Positions 18,400-24,814 of a DNA stretch of 28,101 nt are shown here, in pieces (the first letter of the stretch is position 1; every line of letters starts with the position of its first letter). The notes under the pieces are model-generated. The model made no database searches, was not told the origin of the DNA, and worked only from the letters and a program-made list of their open reading frames with translations. This DNA is from Candidatus Sigynarchaeota archaeon (lineage in GTDB: Archaea; Asgardarchaeota; Lokiarchaeia; Sigynarchaeales; Sigynarchaeaceae): NCBI GenBank assembly GCA_030587525.1, contig JAUQYW010000383.1, positions 1 to 28,101 on the forward strand, given 5' to 3'. A program made the translations under genes and the position numbers.

Positions 18400-19608
18400 T
18401 TATGTTCCACCTTTTCTTGATACTATCTTTCCTTCTACCGATTTCACCTTTTTGCTGTCGGAGAGCCACCACGCGATCACGAAGATGGCCTGATGAATTG
18501 CTAATCCGAGCGCGAGGACCCAGATATAGGGTGCAAGCGCAATGGCGGCGTCCGTACTCGGTCCGACGGAAAAGCTAACCGAGCCTTCATAGAACACGTT
18601 CGCCAATGAGCCTAAACAGCCATGGATTATGCCCATGGCGAGTAAATTTCGGTTCTTGTCCTTCATATAGAACCACGACAAGACCACACCCAAGAGGCAT
18701 GTGAACCCGACTAGGCTCCAGCTCGGTACGTGGATCAAGCCAAAATAGGAACCGGCGAGCAAGGCAACCCAGAACCGTTTCTTGCGCATAGCTTTTTCCT
18801 CGACCTTGGTGGGACTGCCCGGGATCGCGGCATCGATGGCGGGGCCATACGCTTTCCTGAACCGGGAGCCGAAATAACCGGCGAATAGGAATTGTTGAAG
18901 GGCACCCCAGAAGATATAGCCTGCGAAGTTCAAAGCGAAGTTCTCGAGATCAAACCTAGTCAGTCCAGTTGGATCAATCAGCACACCGACGGACACTAGC
19001 ATACTCCCGAGCACTGCAATGACGATCAGCGCCACCTTGAGCGAGTTCAAGAAATTGTCGTACCGAATCAAGAAAGTCGCGACCAGGAATCCTGCGCCAA
19101 TACCCATTCCTATCACCGCCGTCGTGCCTCCCACGCTGTTCCTGAATGCGAGAGCATCGGTTTCATTCATGTTGAACAGCGCGTCGGCGAGTTGCTTCCA
19201 CAAGAAGAAAAAGGCCACCGCGCCGAGCAGCATGAAGAAGACGAGTACGGAGATGGCGATTGTCCTTGGCTTGCCGCCTTCCTTGATCTTTTGAAACACG
19301 TACCGTGGATGGCCCATGCCAAAGCCATAGAACGTGTCCTTGTGGATGATGGGGCTCACGAATAACACGATGGCCAACGCGCCAATAGCGATGTATGCTG
19401 GTGTTGGTGAGAGTCCTTGTAGCTTGAGCGGGTACCACACGCCCCACATCAGCACTTGCAACAAGGACATGACGAGCACGGGCTCGATGATATTCCACGT
19501 GCGTCCTTTCGTTTCTTGATCCCACATCCCGGCAGTATTCAAGATACGCGGGCCGGGCTCGGGGAACTTTTCCCGTGATGCTTGCGGATTTGTTTGCTGT
19601 TCGGTCAA
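18400..19608 (-). CDS. CPBP/Abi-type intramembrane protease homologue with Gln-Gln in place of the Glu pair
   Basis: A 402-residue membrane protein with about nine helices and a long polar N-terminus. The C-terminal half matches the CPBP (CAAX protease/bacteriocin-processing) fold: motif 1 region ALQQFLFAGYFGSRF (Q238-Q239), motif 2 F289-x3-H293 in FGLIHVPSW, and motif 3 around H329 in GIIHGCLG. Active family members have Glu-Glu-x3-Arg in motif 1 and His-x3-Asn in motif 3; here the Glu pair is Gln-Gln and the Asn is not at the usual distance, so the protein may be a non-catalytic relative or use different chemistry. The start is TTG: GAGGTG lies 8 nt upstream and a TATA-like box further up, while no in-frame ATG occurs until residue 28. 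It is followed directly by another membrane gene. Confidence 0.78.
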   Translation of the reverse strand: MTEQQTNPQASREKFPEPGPRILNTAGMWDQETKGRTWNIIEPVLVMSLLQVLMWGVWYPLKLQGLSPTPAYIAIGALAIVLFVSPIIHKDTFYGFGMGHPRYVFQKIKEGGKPRTIAISVLVFFMLLGAVAFFFLWKQLADALFNMNETDALAFRNSVGGTTAVIGMGIGAGFLVATFLIRYDNFLNSLKVALIVIAVLGSMLVSVGVLIDPTGLTRFDLENFALNFAGYIFWGALQQFLFAGYFGSRFRKAYGPAIDAAIPGSPTKVEEKAMRKKRFWVALLAGSYFGLIHVPSWSLVGFTCLLGVVLSWFYMKDKNRNLLAMGIIHGCLGSLANVFYEGSVSFSVGPSTDAAIALAPYIWVLALGLAIHQAIFVIAWWLSDSKKVKSVEGKIVSRKGGT

Positions 19609-19616
19609 AAAACATG

Positions 19617-19657
19617 CACCTCTAGAATATTCCTCTCTGAGGAGAAAAAAATATATT
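19617..19657 (-). promoter_or_regulatory. Promoter and ribosome binding site of the CPBP-like operon
   Basis: On the minus strand a TATA-like AATATAT-type box (complement of 19651-19657) would start transcription near 19627. GAGGTG (complement of 19617-19622) then sits 8 nt before the TTG start at 19608. An out-of-frame ATG lies only one base from the GAGGTG, too close to use it. Confidence 0.45.
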
Positions 19658-19707
19658 GAAATGTAGTGGTAGAAATGTATTGATAAATCAAGCCACTTAA
19701 GGTCCTC

Positions 19708-19988
19708 TCATTTTTGCGGTGCCATTTTCTTGATTTCATTGAAGGTTTTGGTCGTTTCCTCAATCAATATCTTGGAAAGCTTGGCGGGATCACGGACCTC
19801 GTTGAGCTCTGGTCTACGATCTTGAACATTTGCACGTCCTTGAGCGGGGGACAATTTTTGGTGAACCATTCGCGGAACGCATTTTCTATAGGCTTGATCA
19901 TGGCTGCGTCGGTTGATTGAAGGAAGCTCGGGACCGCGCTGAACGCGGCTTGAACAATGCGAGGATCCGGTTTGATTTCGCTTCTCAC
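19708..19988 (-). pseudogene. Small gene with a frameshift
   Basis: A minus-strand frame from a GTG at 19988 encodes about 60 protein-like residues (containing IVQAAFSAVPSFLQ and AMIKPIENAFREWF). It then runs into a low-quality tail and stops at 19764. From about 19815 another frame on the same strand gives LSKILIEETTKTFNEIKKM up to a TGA at 19708-19710. Joining the two halves near 19800-19820 gives one soluble helical protein of about 93 residues, so a one-base deletion (or two-base insertion) has split the gene, unless it is an assembly error. No family recognised. It lies next to another interrupted gene, suggesting a decaying stretch. Confidence 0.5.
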
Positions 19989-20103
19989 TATATGTTTATG
20001 ATGAAGAATTTAATCGAACAAACCATAAGTTCCTATGCAATGCAATCCACCATCGATGCGGGGATAGAATTAAGCCGGGGAAAAAAATGCCTTAAACTCG
20101 TTT

Positions 20104-20286
20104 TTAAAACTCTACCATAACACCTCTTTTTATTAGAGCAGGGATTTGGATCTCTTTTGCTTTCTTGCTCAAGGAATTGCTTCGAACGTTGAGTTTTGCC
20201 CCGTCCTTGAAAACCGGATTGTCGAGGAGGGGCTGGAGGTCTTGTACACTATTTCTTTCGAGATACACTTCCCGGAGCTTGGGTAG
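20104..20286 (-). pseudogene. C-terminal part of the LRR gene, after an in-frame TAG
   Basis: Immediately after the TAG at 20287-20289 the same frame continues for 60 codons to a TAA at 20104-20106. It encodes the rest of a leucine-rich repeat (LREVYLERNSVQDLQPL), then DNPVF and a cap-like end with IPALIKRGVMV. Many bacterial and archaeal LRR proteins end with an IPxLxxRGVxV element, so this is the genuine C-terminus of the gene upstream. It would be produced only if the amber codon is read through, or if it is a sequencing error. Confidence 0.6.
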
Positions 20287-20958
20287 CTATGCAAGGGGAG
20301 CAATATCGATAATTTTTCCCGGCCCGACTAAGGCGCTTAAGGTCAGCGTTTCTAGATTTTTCATGTTCCGCACTGCATCGATGGAGTCCAGGCCATGATC
20401 CGTGACGGAGAGAAATTCCATCTGTGTCAGCGATGCGAGGGGTGAAATGTCCGTTATTGCTTCCCAATACGGGTTGCCATACATCTCCGCCGTAAGACTA
20501 CCAATGGGATTATCCGTGTAGCGGCCGAGGCAAAGCGTGCGGAGGTTCGTCAACCCTTGAAGAGGCCTTAGGTCTGTTATGATATTCTGGTCCAGATCGA
20601 GGTAATCCAGTTGCGTGAGTCCCCGCAACGCCTCGATGTGGAAGATGTGATTGTCGTGCAAGTCAAGGTCTTGCAAGTTCCGAAGATTCGCGAGCGGGGC
20701 AAGGTCAGTAATTTGACACCAGTGGAGGTCGAGCTCCACCAAATTTGTGAGAGGGCCGAGAGGCGTGATGTCGGAAAGGTTATTCCCGCTGGCTACAAGC
20801 TTCCGGAGGTTCACCGCGCGTTCCAACCCTTCTAATGAATTGATGAACTTGTAATGCACGTTCAATTCTGTCAAGTAGCTTAAATGTTCGGGCGTGAGCT
20901 CTTCGGATGAAAGGCGCAGCGCCGCTTTTATCGCTTTTGCTAAATCTGGATGTATCAT
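20287..20958 (-). CDS. Leucine-rich-repeat protein, cut short by an in-frame TAG
   Basis: About 223 residues with eight leucine-rich repeats of about 22 residues, of the SDS22/internalin type. Examples are LVELDLHWCQITDLAPLANL and LDYLDLDQNIITDLRPL. Such proteins are protein-protein interaction scaffolds. The frame is closed by TAG at 20287-20289 in the middle of a repeat, at a position filled by Asn, Ser or Gly in the other repeats; the frame then continues to a normal C-terminal cap. A change from TCG (Ser) would explain it. The start at 20958 is preferred over the ATG at 20976, since the latter overlaps the likely TATA box (20975-20983). The truncated product would lack its cap, and may be unstable. 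Confidence 0.75.
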   Translation of the reverse strand: MIHPDLAKAIKAALRLSSEELTPEHLSYLTELNVHYKFINSLEGLERAVNLRKLVASGNNLSDITPLGPLTNLVELDLHWCQITDLAPLANLRNLQDLDLHDNHIFHIEALRGLTQLDYLDLDQNIITDLRPLQGLTNLRTLCLGRYTDNPIGSLTAEMYGNPYWEAITDISPLASLTQMEFLSVTDHGLDSIDAVRNMKNLETLTLSALVGPGKIIDIAPLA

Positions 20959-20974
20959 AACGATTATAACTAAC

Positions 20975-20983
20975 ATATTTATT
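20975..20983 (-). promoter_or_regulatory. TATA-like box of the LRR gene
   Basis: On the minus strand this is AATAAATAT, centred 21 nt before the ATG at 20958. It overlaps the alternative ATG at 20976, favouring the downstream start. Confidence 0.35.
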
Positions 20984-21006
20984 GGCAGATAAGATATTCC
21001 CCTTGG

Positions 21007-21432
21007 TCATTTGAATTGATATACGATGATCTTTAATTTGTTTGACGTTTCTGGAAGAATCCTTTTGAGTGTTTTCTCGGTCGTGTGAAATTCTATCTTG
21101 TTGTTGATGCAATAGGCGATTGACATGCAATCGATGTAGGAAAGGGTGTCTCGATGCTGGCACTTGAGCAAACCTGCGAACAGGACCAGCGATTCGTCCA
21201 GCTCAACCTGGATCAAGGGAAAAGACCGGGTGAACGACGTGATGGATTGATTTGCGTGATCTTTTCCGTTTATCTTGCAGATGTTGACGAACGCCTCGCA
21301 CAAGACGGGCTTGAGCACATGGGCCTCGTCGACTCTTGCCTGAATGCGATCCATCAGCGAGGTTACCTTGCTCGTGCAATTTGCTGAGAAATAGATGCCA
21401 AGAACACCCGCATCGAGGCAAATTCGTGTCAT
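21007..21432 (-). CDS. vapC: PIN-domain ribonuclease toxin (VapC-like)
   Basis: A 141-residue PIN-domain protein expected to cleave RNA when free of its antitoxin. The acidic residues of the PIN active site are visible: D7 in ICLDAGV near the N-terminus, E46 in LCEAF, and D101 in LSYIDCMSIAY; the fourth position is probably E119 in FHTTEK. The length matches VapC toxins. It starts immediately after the TAG of the AbrB-type gene (TAG-ATG with no spacer), a tight coupling typical of toxin-antitoxin operons with the antitoxin first. The target RNA cannot be told from sequence. Confidence 0.85.
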   Translation of the reverse strand: MTRICLDAGVLGIYFSANCTSKVTSLMDRIQARVDEAHVLKPVLCEAFVNICKINGKDHANQSITSFTRSFPLIQVELDESLVLFAGLLKCQHRDTLSYIDCMSIAYCINNKIEFHTTEKTLKRILPETSNKLKIIVYQFK

Positions 21433-21675
21433 CTACTTCTCGAGCTCCAATTCGTGCTTCGTGCTCTCGTCGATCGCGGTTTCCATCTCTGCGAGCGTTA
21501 TCGATCTCGAAGCTTCGAGATCTTTTCTCGACAAGACGGGTATTATCGTTATGTTGCCGTCGATCTCGACGATGGCAACCTCCGTGCCCTTGATAATGTT
21601 GTGTTTTTTCCGCAACTGGAACGGGATAGTGATCATGCCCTTTTCGTTTACTGTGAGACTCTTCACCTTTGCCAT
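21433..21675 (-). CDS. vapB: AbrB/SpoVT-family antitoxin (VapB-like)
   Basis: An 80-residue protein with the swapped-hairpin AbrB DNA-binding domain in residues 1-48 (VNEKGMITIPFQLRKKHNI, then GTEVAIVEIDG). An acidic tail, ESTKHELELEK, probably wraps the toxin. It should bind and repress its own promoter together with the PIN toxin downstream. TATA-like sequences lie at about 21687-21706 on the minus strand; their exact use is unclear. It is one of only two confident genes in the window ending in TAG, and the TAG directly abuts the ATG of the toxin. Confidence 0.88.
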   Translation of the reverse strand: MAKVKSLTVNEKGMITIPFQLRKKHNIIKGTEVAIVEIDGNITIIPVLSRKDLEASRSITLAEMETAIDESTKHELELEK

Positions 21676-21834
21676 ATGGTATCAAATTATATAAATGGGT
21701 ATACTTTTTTATTTTTTTCTATCTTTGAAATGTAAATGGCGTGGAAAATCCCTTCTACCTGGGGGAAGTTGAAAATTAAAGTGACGGAAGATTAAGTTGC
21801 TTCAGCCGGCTTATAACACGACACGTGAACACGT

Positions 21835-22071
21835 ATGAGTCCTCACATTGATCACGATCCCATCGAGGATGATCCTAAGATTCGAGAGATTATTGCCGCT
21901 GCCGATAAAGAAGCCGAAAAATTGGTAAAGAAACGTTTCAAGCAAGTGAAGAAAGGGCAAAGAGGCTATTGCCACGTGTTCTGGGGAGTCAAGCAGCAGG
22001 TCTTGCGTGAAAAGTACAAGATAGAATGGAAATCCCCCTCGGACTTGAATCCAGATACAAGGTATGATTGA
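21835..22071 (+). CDS. Small conserved-looking protein of unknown function
   Basis: A 78-residue protein: a charged helical N-terminus rich in Asp, Glu and Lys (IREIIAAADKEAEKLVKKRFK), followed by a compact end with GYCHVFWGVKQQVL, KYKIEWKSPSDLNP and a terminal YD. This C-terminal pattern (C/H-x-x-W, then EKYxIxWKSPxxLNP) resembles a widespread family of short uncharacterised proteins in bacteria and archaea, recalled without a search. A TTATAAC element at 21811-21817, about 21 nt before the ATG, would make the message leaderless. It stands alone between the divergent AbrB/PIN pair and the convergent SCP2-like gene. Confidence 0.7.
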   Translation: MSPHIDHDPIEDDPKIREIIAAADKEAEKLVKKRFKQVKKGQRGYCHVFWGVKQQVLREKYKIEWKSPSDLNPDTRYD

Positions 22072-22131
22072 TTATCTCGCAGTGTGATCAACTCAGAACG
22101 TGATTCGTTTCATTCAGCGATAAAATTTTAC

Positions 22132-22575
22132 CTAAATCACGTAATGAAAGACTATGGTGAGCTTGAGTAATTTGCGGGGTCCTCGGATCTTTACCTGCCG
22201 GTGTAACCATGCGTATTTTGGATCCAGCTTCCTCGTAGCGATGTCCATGATCTGTTTAATGGTTCCCTGCAAGAGGCCGTCTTTCTTCGTTTTCTTTACG
22301 GCATCGAGCTCCACGGCCTCGACTTCCACTACCCCCTTGTTTATTATAACGAGGGCGGCCGGGGGCATATCGGTCGCGACGATCACGAAACGAAGGTTTT
22401 CCTCGGCGAACTGGCGCTTGAATCGTTTGTTGGTGTTCACGCTGGTAAGTATCCCGGATATCATTCCGGCTAATCCTTTAAGATGTTTCTTTTTTTCCTT
22501 CTTTTCCTTCTTTTCGCCGGCCGGTTGCTCCGCGACCTCTATTTTTTCTTCAACGGGCTTGTCTTCTTCAGTCAT
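22132..22575 (-). CDS. SCP2-like lipid-binding-fold protein
   Basis: A 147-residue protein. The first 35 residues are charged and low-complexity (EKKEKKEKKKH), the rest looks like an SCP2 (sterol carrier protein 2) domain: FAEENLRFVIVATDMPPAALVIINKG, then a GLLQGTIKQIMDIATRKLDPKYAWL helix region and VKIRGPRKLLKL at the end, the place where SCP2 proteins show a conserved xxxxGxxxxLxxL segment. Such domains bind fatty or sterol-like lipids; the ligand is unknown. The ATG at 22575 is preferred over an in-frame GTG four codons upstream. It ends in TAG, with a TGA in the same frame six codons further on. Fold assignment moderate. Confidence 0.65.
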   Translation of the reverse strand: MTEEDKPVEEKIEVAEQPAGEKKEKKEKKKHLKGLAGMISGILTSVNTNKRFKRQFAEENLRFVIVATDMPPAALVIINKGVVEVEAVELDAVKKTKKDGLLQGTIKQIMDIATRKLDPKYAWLHRQVKIRGPRKLLKLTIVFHYVI

Positions 22576-22660
22576 GGATGATTGCACGAATCACGTTAGT
22601 TTGTAAATGAGTAAAACACTTGATACCCATACATAAATTCAACGATTCTTCTTTTAATAA

Positions 22661-22861
22661 TATCGGCATATAGATGTTCTTGGCCTGCGGGTCGACGATG
22701 GTTCCTCGTTCTTGGGGGGCACTTCCGAGTTTTATAATTCAATATTTCCTTCAATTCCATTTGCAGAGCAGCAAATGGAAAGCATCTTGTCCGGCATGAC
22801 CATGATTCGACACTTTGAGTCCGGCATCAGTCAACTGGATCGTGAAATAGCAATTTCATAG
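22661..22861 (+). pseudogene. Open, protein-like frame without a good start: possible gene remnant
   Basis: In the 328-bp gap before the integrase operon one plus-strand frame is open from 22661 to a TAG at 22859-22861. It gives plausible protein sequence (GGTSEFYNSIFPSIPFAEQQ, then MESILSGMTMIRHFESGI). The only ATG followed by much sequence is at 22775 (28 residues). The frame is in register with the regulator gene downstream. It could be the tail of a truncated gene, a tiny gene, or chance. Confidence 0.25.
22755..22780. repeat. Perfect 10-bp inverted repeat with 6-nt loop
   Basis: TTCCATTTGC, a 6-base spacer AGAGCA, and the exact reverse complement GCAAATGGAA. It could be a regulator-binding site or a structured RNA element about 120 bp upstream of the recombinase operon start. 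There is no T-tract after it, so it is not an obvious terminator. Confidence 0.6.
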
Positions 22862-22867
22862 AAAAAC

Positions 22868-22875
22868 GTATATAC
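22868..22875 (+). promoter_or_regulatory. TATA-like box of the regulator/recombinase operon
   Basis: GTATATAC, centred about 32 nt before the ATG at 22904, would place transcription initiation near 22898. It supports the ATG at 22904 over the in-frame TTG at 22895. Confidence 0.45.
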
Positions 22876-22903
22876 AAGAAGTGACGATCTCTCATTGTAC
22901 ACG

Positions 22904-23404
22904 ATGAGAGTGAATCACATGGTCAAAGACGACATTATCAACTTTCGCATATCCACGGAAGAGAAAGACACCTGGATCGCGGAACAAAAGAAGCGGGGTA
23001 AAGATACCCTGTCAGAATTCATCAAGGATTGCGTTTTTCGCGTGATCGCGGGCTTCGATAAATCAGACACGCGCTCTATGGATGACGGTGGAAAACTGGA
23101 TCAGATCTTGCAATTGCAACGCGAGCAATTGGTCCTTGCGAAGGAGCAAGCGGAATCGCGAACAATTCTTGCAGGGTTAAGAGCTCAAATGGCACGCCAG
23201 GCCAAGTTGGAATATGACCAGGCCGATAACGACACCGTGCTCGAATTCTTGAAGGCTCACGGGGAAAGCACCCTCAAGGCGATCGGTGATGGCACCAATA
23301 TCACGCAAAGCCGCGTGTTCAAGGCGATCCAGGTCCTCGAGGATCTTGGATCAATCGACGCTGACTATTCAAAGCGACCAAACACGTTCAAGGTGAGAAT
23401 CTAA
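22904..23404 (+). CDS. Ribbon-helix-helix/winged-helix regulator coupled to the recombinase
   Basis: A 166-residue putative DNA-binding protein in three parts. Residues 11-50 (IINFRISTEEKDTWIAEQKK, then a TLSEFIKDCVFRVI helix) fit a ribbon-helix-helix fold. Residues 64-105 are a helical, probably coiled-coil linker rich in Gln, Leu and Glu. Residues 110-166 (VLEFLKAHGESTLKAIGDGT, then ITQSRVFKAIQVLEDLGSI) look like a winged helix. The TAA overlaps the ATG of the recombinase gene (TAATG), so the proteins are coupled. It may regulate the operon or act as a recombination directionality or accessory factor; that role is inferred from position only. Confidence 0.7.
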   Translation: MRVNHMVKDDIINFRISTEEKDTWIAEQKKRGKDTLSEFIKDCVFRVIAGFDKSDTRSMDDGGKLDQILQLQREQLVLAKEQAESRTILAGLRAQMARQAKLEYDQADNDTVLEFLKAHGESTLKAIGDGTNITQSRVFKAIQVLEDLGSIDADYSKRPNTFKVRI

Positions 23405-24324
23405 TGCAAGCAACGAACACGAACCATCAATTTATGGATGCTTACCTCGAGATATATGAATCTCCCGCGTCCAAGAAAATCCGGGCACACCGTTTATCGT
23501 GTTTCTTCAAGTTCGTGGAGAACAAGAGCATTTGCACGATCACCCATGACGAATTCATGAAATACTTCCTGCACTTGAAGGCAAAGGATTACACCCTTGC
23601 CACGAAGCAGAACATGTGGCTTATCCTCAGGAGTTTCGTGGAATTTATCCAGGAATCGACCTCGACATTCATCAACTTTCCGCGGAAGTTCGCGAAGTGG
23701 GGAAACAACAACAAGCACAAGAAGGACACGGCCTCGACCATCATGGATAAGGCCTACATCGACATGCTTCTCGAAAAGGCCAAGCCTCTCGATTACAAGA
23801 AGTATATCCAGATACTCTTGCTAAGGGATACGGGCATGAACATTTCCGAGCTCGTCACCATCAAGACAACAACCATGGATGATGGCAAGGTACTTTCCTT
23901 GGGTGTAAATCTTCAAGACCGGTTCGTGATCACGGGGATCGATCCCGGTGCCCAAAAACACGCGAGGACAGGGCCTATTCTCTATTTCTTCTCGAAGGAA
24001 ACGCAACGGGAGCTCGCACGGTATCTAAATGCCAGATCAAAGGTCGACACATCGAATCCCTATCTCTTCACCTCGAATGGAAAGCTTCAACACGAGCAAA
24101 CACGCAATATCGAGCTTTTCGTTTCCCAAATCCGAGGTGACAAGCCCATTACACCCCACGCGTTCCGTCGCACCATAAACACCCTTCGCAAGAACATGTT
24201 TAATTGTCCCTTGGAAGATCGGGAATTCTTGCTCAACCAAAAGGTTTCGATGAATAGCGAGCATTACACGAAGCTATCCATCGCGGAAAGGCTTGCTCTC
24301 TACGATAGATACTATCCCTTCTAA
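23404..24324 (+). CDS. Tyrosine recombinase (phage-integrase family) homologue with altered active site
   Basis: A 306-residue protein with a SAM-like core-binding domain (about 8-100) and a catalytic domain (about 113-300). Catalytic landmarks: H252-x2-R255 in TPHAFRRT and the nucleophile candidate Y288 in MNSEHYTKL. However, the first Arg, expected in a G-L/M-R-x-x-E context, is N146 in RDTGMNISEL, and the L-G-H element before the Tyr reads LNQ (Q279). Family members need the Arg for strand cleavage, so this copy may be inactive, specialised, or depend on a partner. Translation is coupled to the upstream regulator by a TAATG overlap. No attachment site or tRNA is evident next to it. Confidence 0.82.
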   Translation: MQATNTNHQFMDAYLEIYESPASKKIRAHRLSCFFKFVENKSICTITHDEFMKYFLHLKAKDYTLATKQNMWLILRSFVEFIQESTSTFINFPRKFAKWGNNNKHKKDTASTIMDKAYIDMLLEKAKPLDYKKYIQILLLRDTGMNISELVTIKTTTMDDGKVLSLGVNLQDRFVITGIDPGAQKHARTGPILYFFSKETQRELARYLNARSKVDTSNPYLFTSNGKLQHEQTRNIELFVSQIRGDKPITPHAFRRTINTLRKNMFNCPLEDREFLLNQKVSMNSEHYTKLSIAERLALYDRYYPF

Positions 24325-24448
24325 TTTTCTCCAAATTTGAGTAACTGGGAACTACTTATTGATTGCAACACGATCGGGTGGGTTCGATGGCTCCCACGTG
24401 CCATGCAACTTGTATTTTCCTCTTCCCTTTTTTCAAGAGAAAGCGTGG

Positions 24449-24574
24449 TTAGGCCATTAATTTCATTTCTTCATAGCAAATCGCGAGCAATTTCACCGCG
24501 AAAGGCGAAAGGCCCGCGAGTCCCGGATTGTTGCAAGCTCTACATAGTCGATATTTCTTTTCCGTAGCATGCAT
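24449..24574 (-). CDS. Tiny CxxC protein, possibly the 3' end of a broken gene
   Basis: A minus-strand frame of 41 codons from ATG 24574 to a TAA at 24449, too short to be listed by usual ORF cut-offs. It is protein-like: KKYRLCRACNNPGLAGLSPF, then a helix AVKLLAICYEEMKLMA. C11 and C14 form a CxxC knuckle. The frame stays open and protein-like for 15 more codons upstream (GTIAVNGALPPE) but has no start there. A second minus frame around 24610-24644 (IKTFEIFGLKQ) could be its frameshifted beginning. So it is either a tiny gene or the tail of a degraded one. It lies opposite to the recombinase and HTH genes. Confidence 0.4.
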   Translation of the reverse strand: MHATEKKYRLCRACNNPGLAGLSPFAVKLLAICYEEMKLMA

Positions 24575-24667
24575 CTCTGGCGGGAGAGCCCCGTTTACCG
24601 CGATCGTTCCGCTGCTTCAATCCGAATATTTCAAAAGTCTTTATTTAGCTGGGATTCGCAACCGGTT

Positions 24668-24681
24668 GTCCAAATTTGGAC
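24668..24681. repeat. 14-bp perfect palindrome
   Basis: GTCCAAATTTGGAC is its own reverse complement. It lies about 65 bp upstream of the repeat cluster, in the gene-poor stretch between recombinase and HTH gene, so it may be a further protein-binding site. Confidence 0.5.
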
Positions 24682-24731
24682 GAAAAGATTGTGGCATGGA
24701 TGTCAATATGGGGGACGATTTTGATCGAGAG

Positions 24732-24806
24732 TAATCGTAGTGGATTATCGTAGTGATTATAATCACTACATTTATATAATCGTAGTGAGTCAAGATAATC
24801 GAGGTG
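24732..24806. repeat. TAATCGTAGTG repeat cluster with 20-bp palindrome (operator or origin)
   Basis: Direct copies of T(A/T)ATCGTAGTG begin at 24732, 24745 and 24777, with a degenerate copy (TAATCGAGGTG) at 24796. The second copy runs into a perfect 20-bp palindrome at 24750-24769 (GTAGTGATTA followed by its reverse complement). The copies flank the TATA box at 24771-24779 and the Shine-Dalgarno of the HTH gene, so a protein bound here would block transcription. The HTH protein downstream is the obvious candidate. Iterons of a plasmid replication origin would look similar. Confidence 0.8.
24771..24779 (+). promoter_or_regulatory. TATA box of the HTH gene, inside the repeat cluster
   Basis: TTTATATAA is a near-consensus archaeal box centred about 40 nt before the ATG at 24815, giving a leader of roughly 14 nt that contains GAGGTG at 24801-24806. 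Repeat copies lie on both sides, implying repression by occupancy. Confidence 0.6.
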
Positions 24807-24814
24807 TTATGAAC

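Noticed and set aside
19992..20120. 42-residue plus-strand frame starting MFMMKNLIEQ
   Set aside because: It overlaps the minus-strand LRR tail, has no promoter or ribosome binding site, and no recognised pattern.
24376..24400. GGGTTCGATGG flanked by GTGGG/CCCAC, a possible tRNA T-arm as attachment site
   Set aside because: The loop would be ten bases instead of seven and no other tRNA arms can be drawn.
24732..24806. CRISPR array
   Set aside because: The repeat units are only 11-12 bp with irregular spacing and no cas genes; an operator or iteron cluster fits better.
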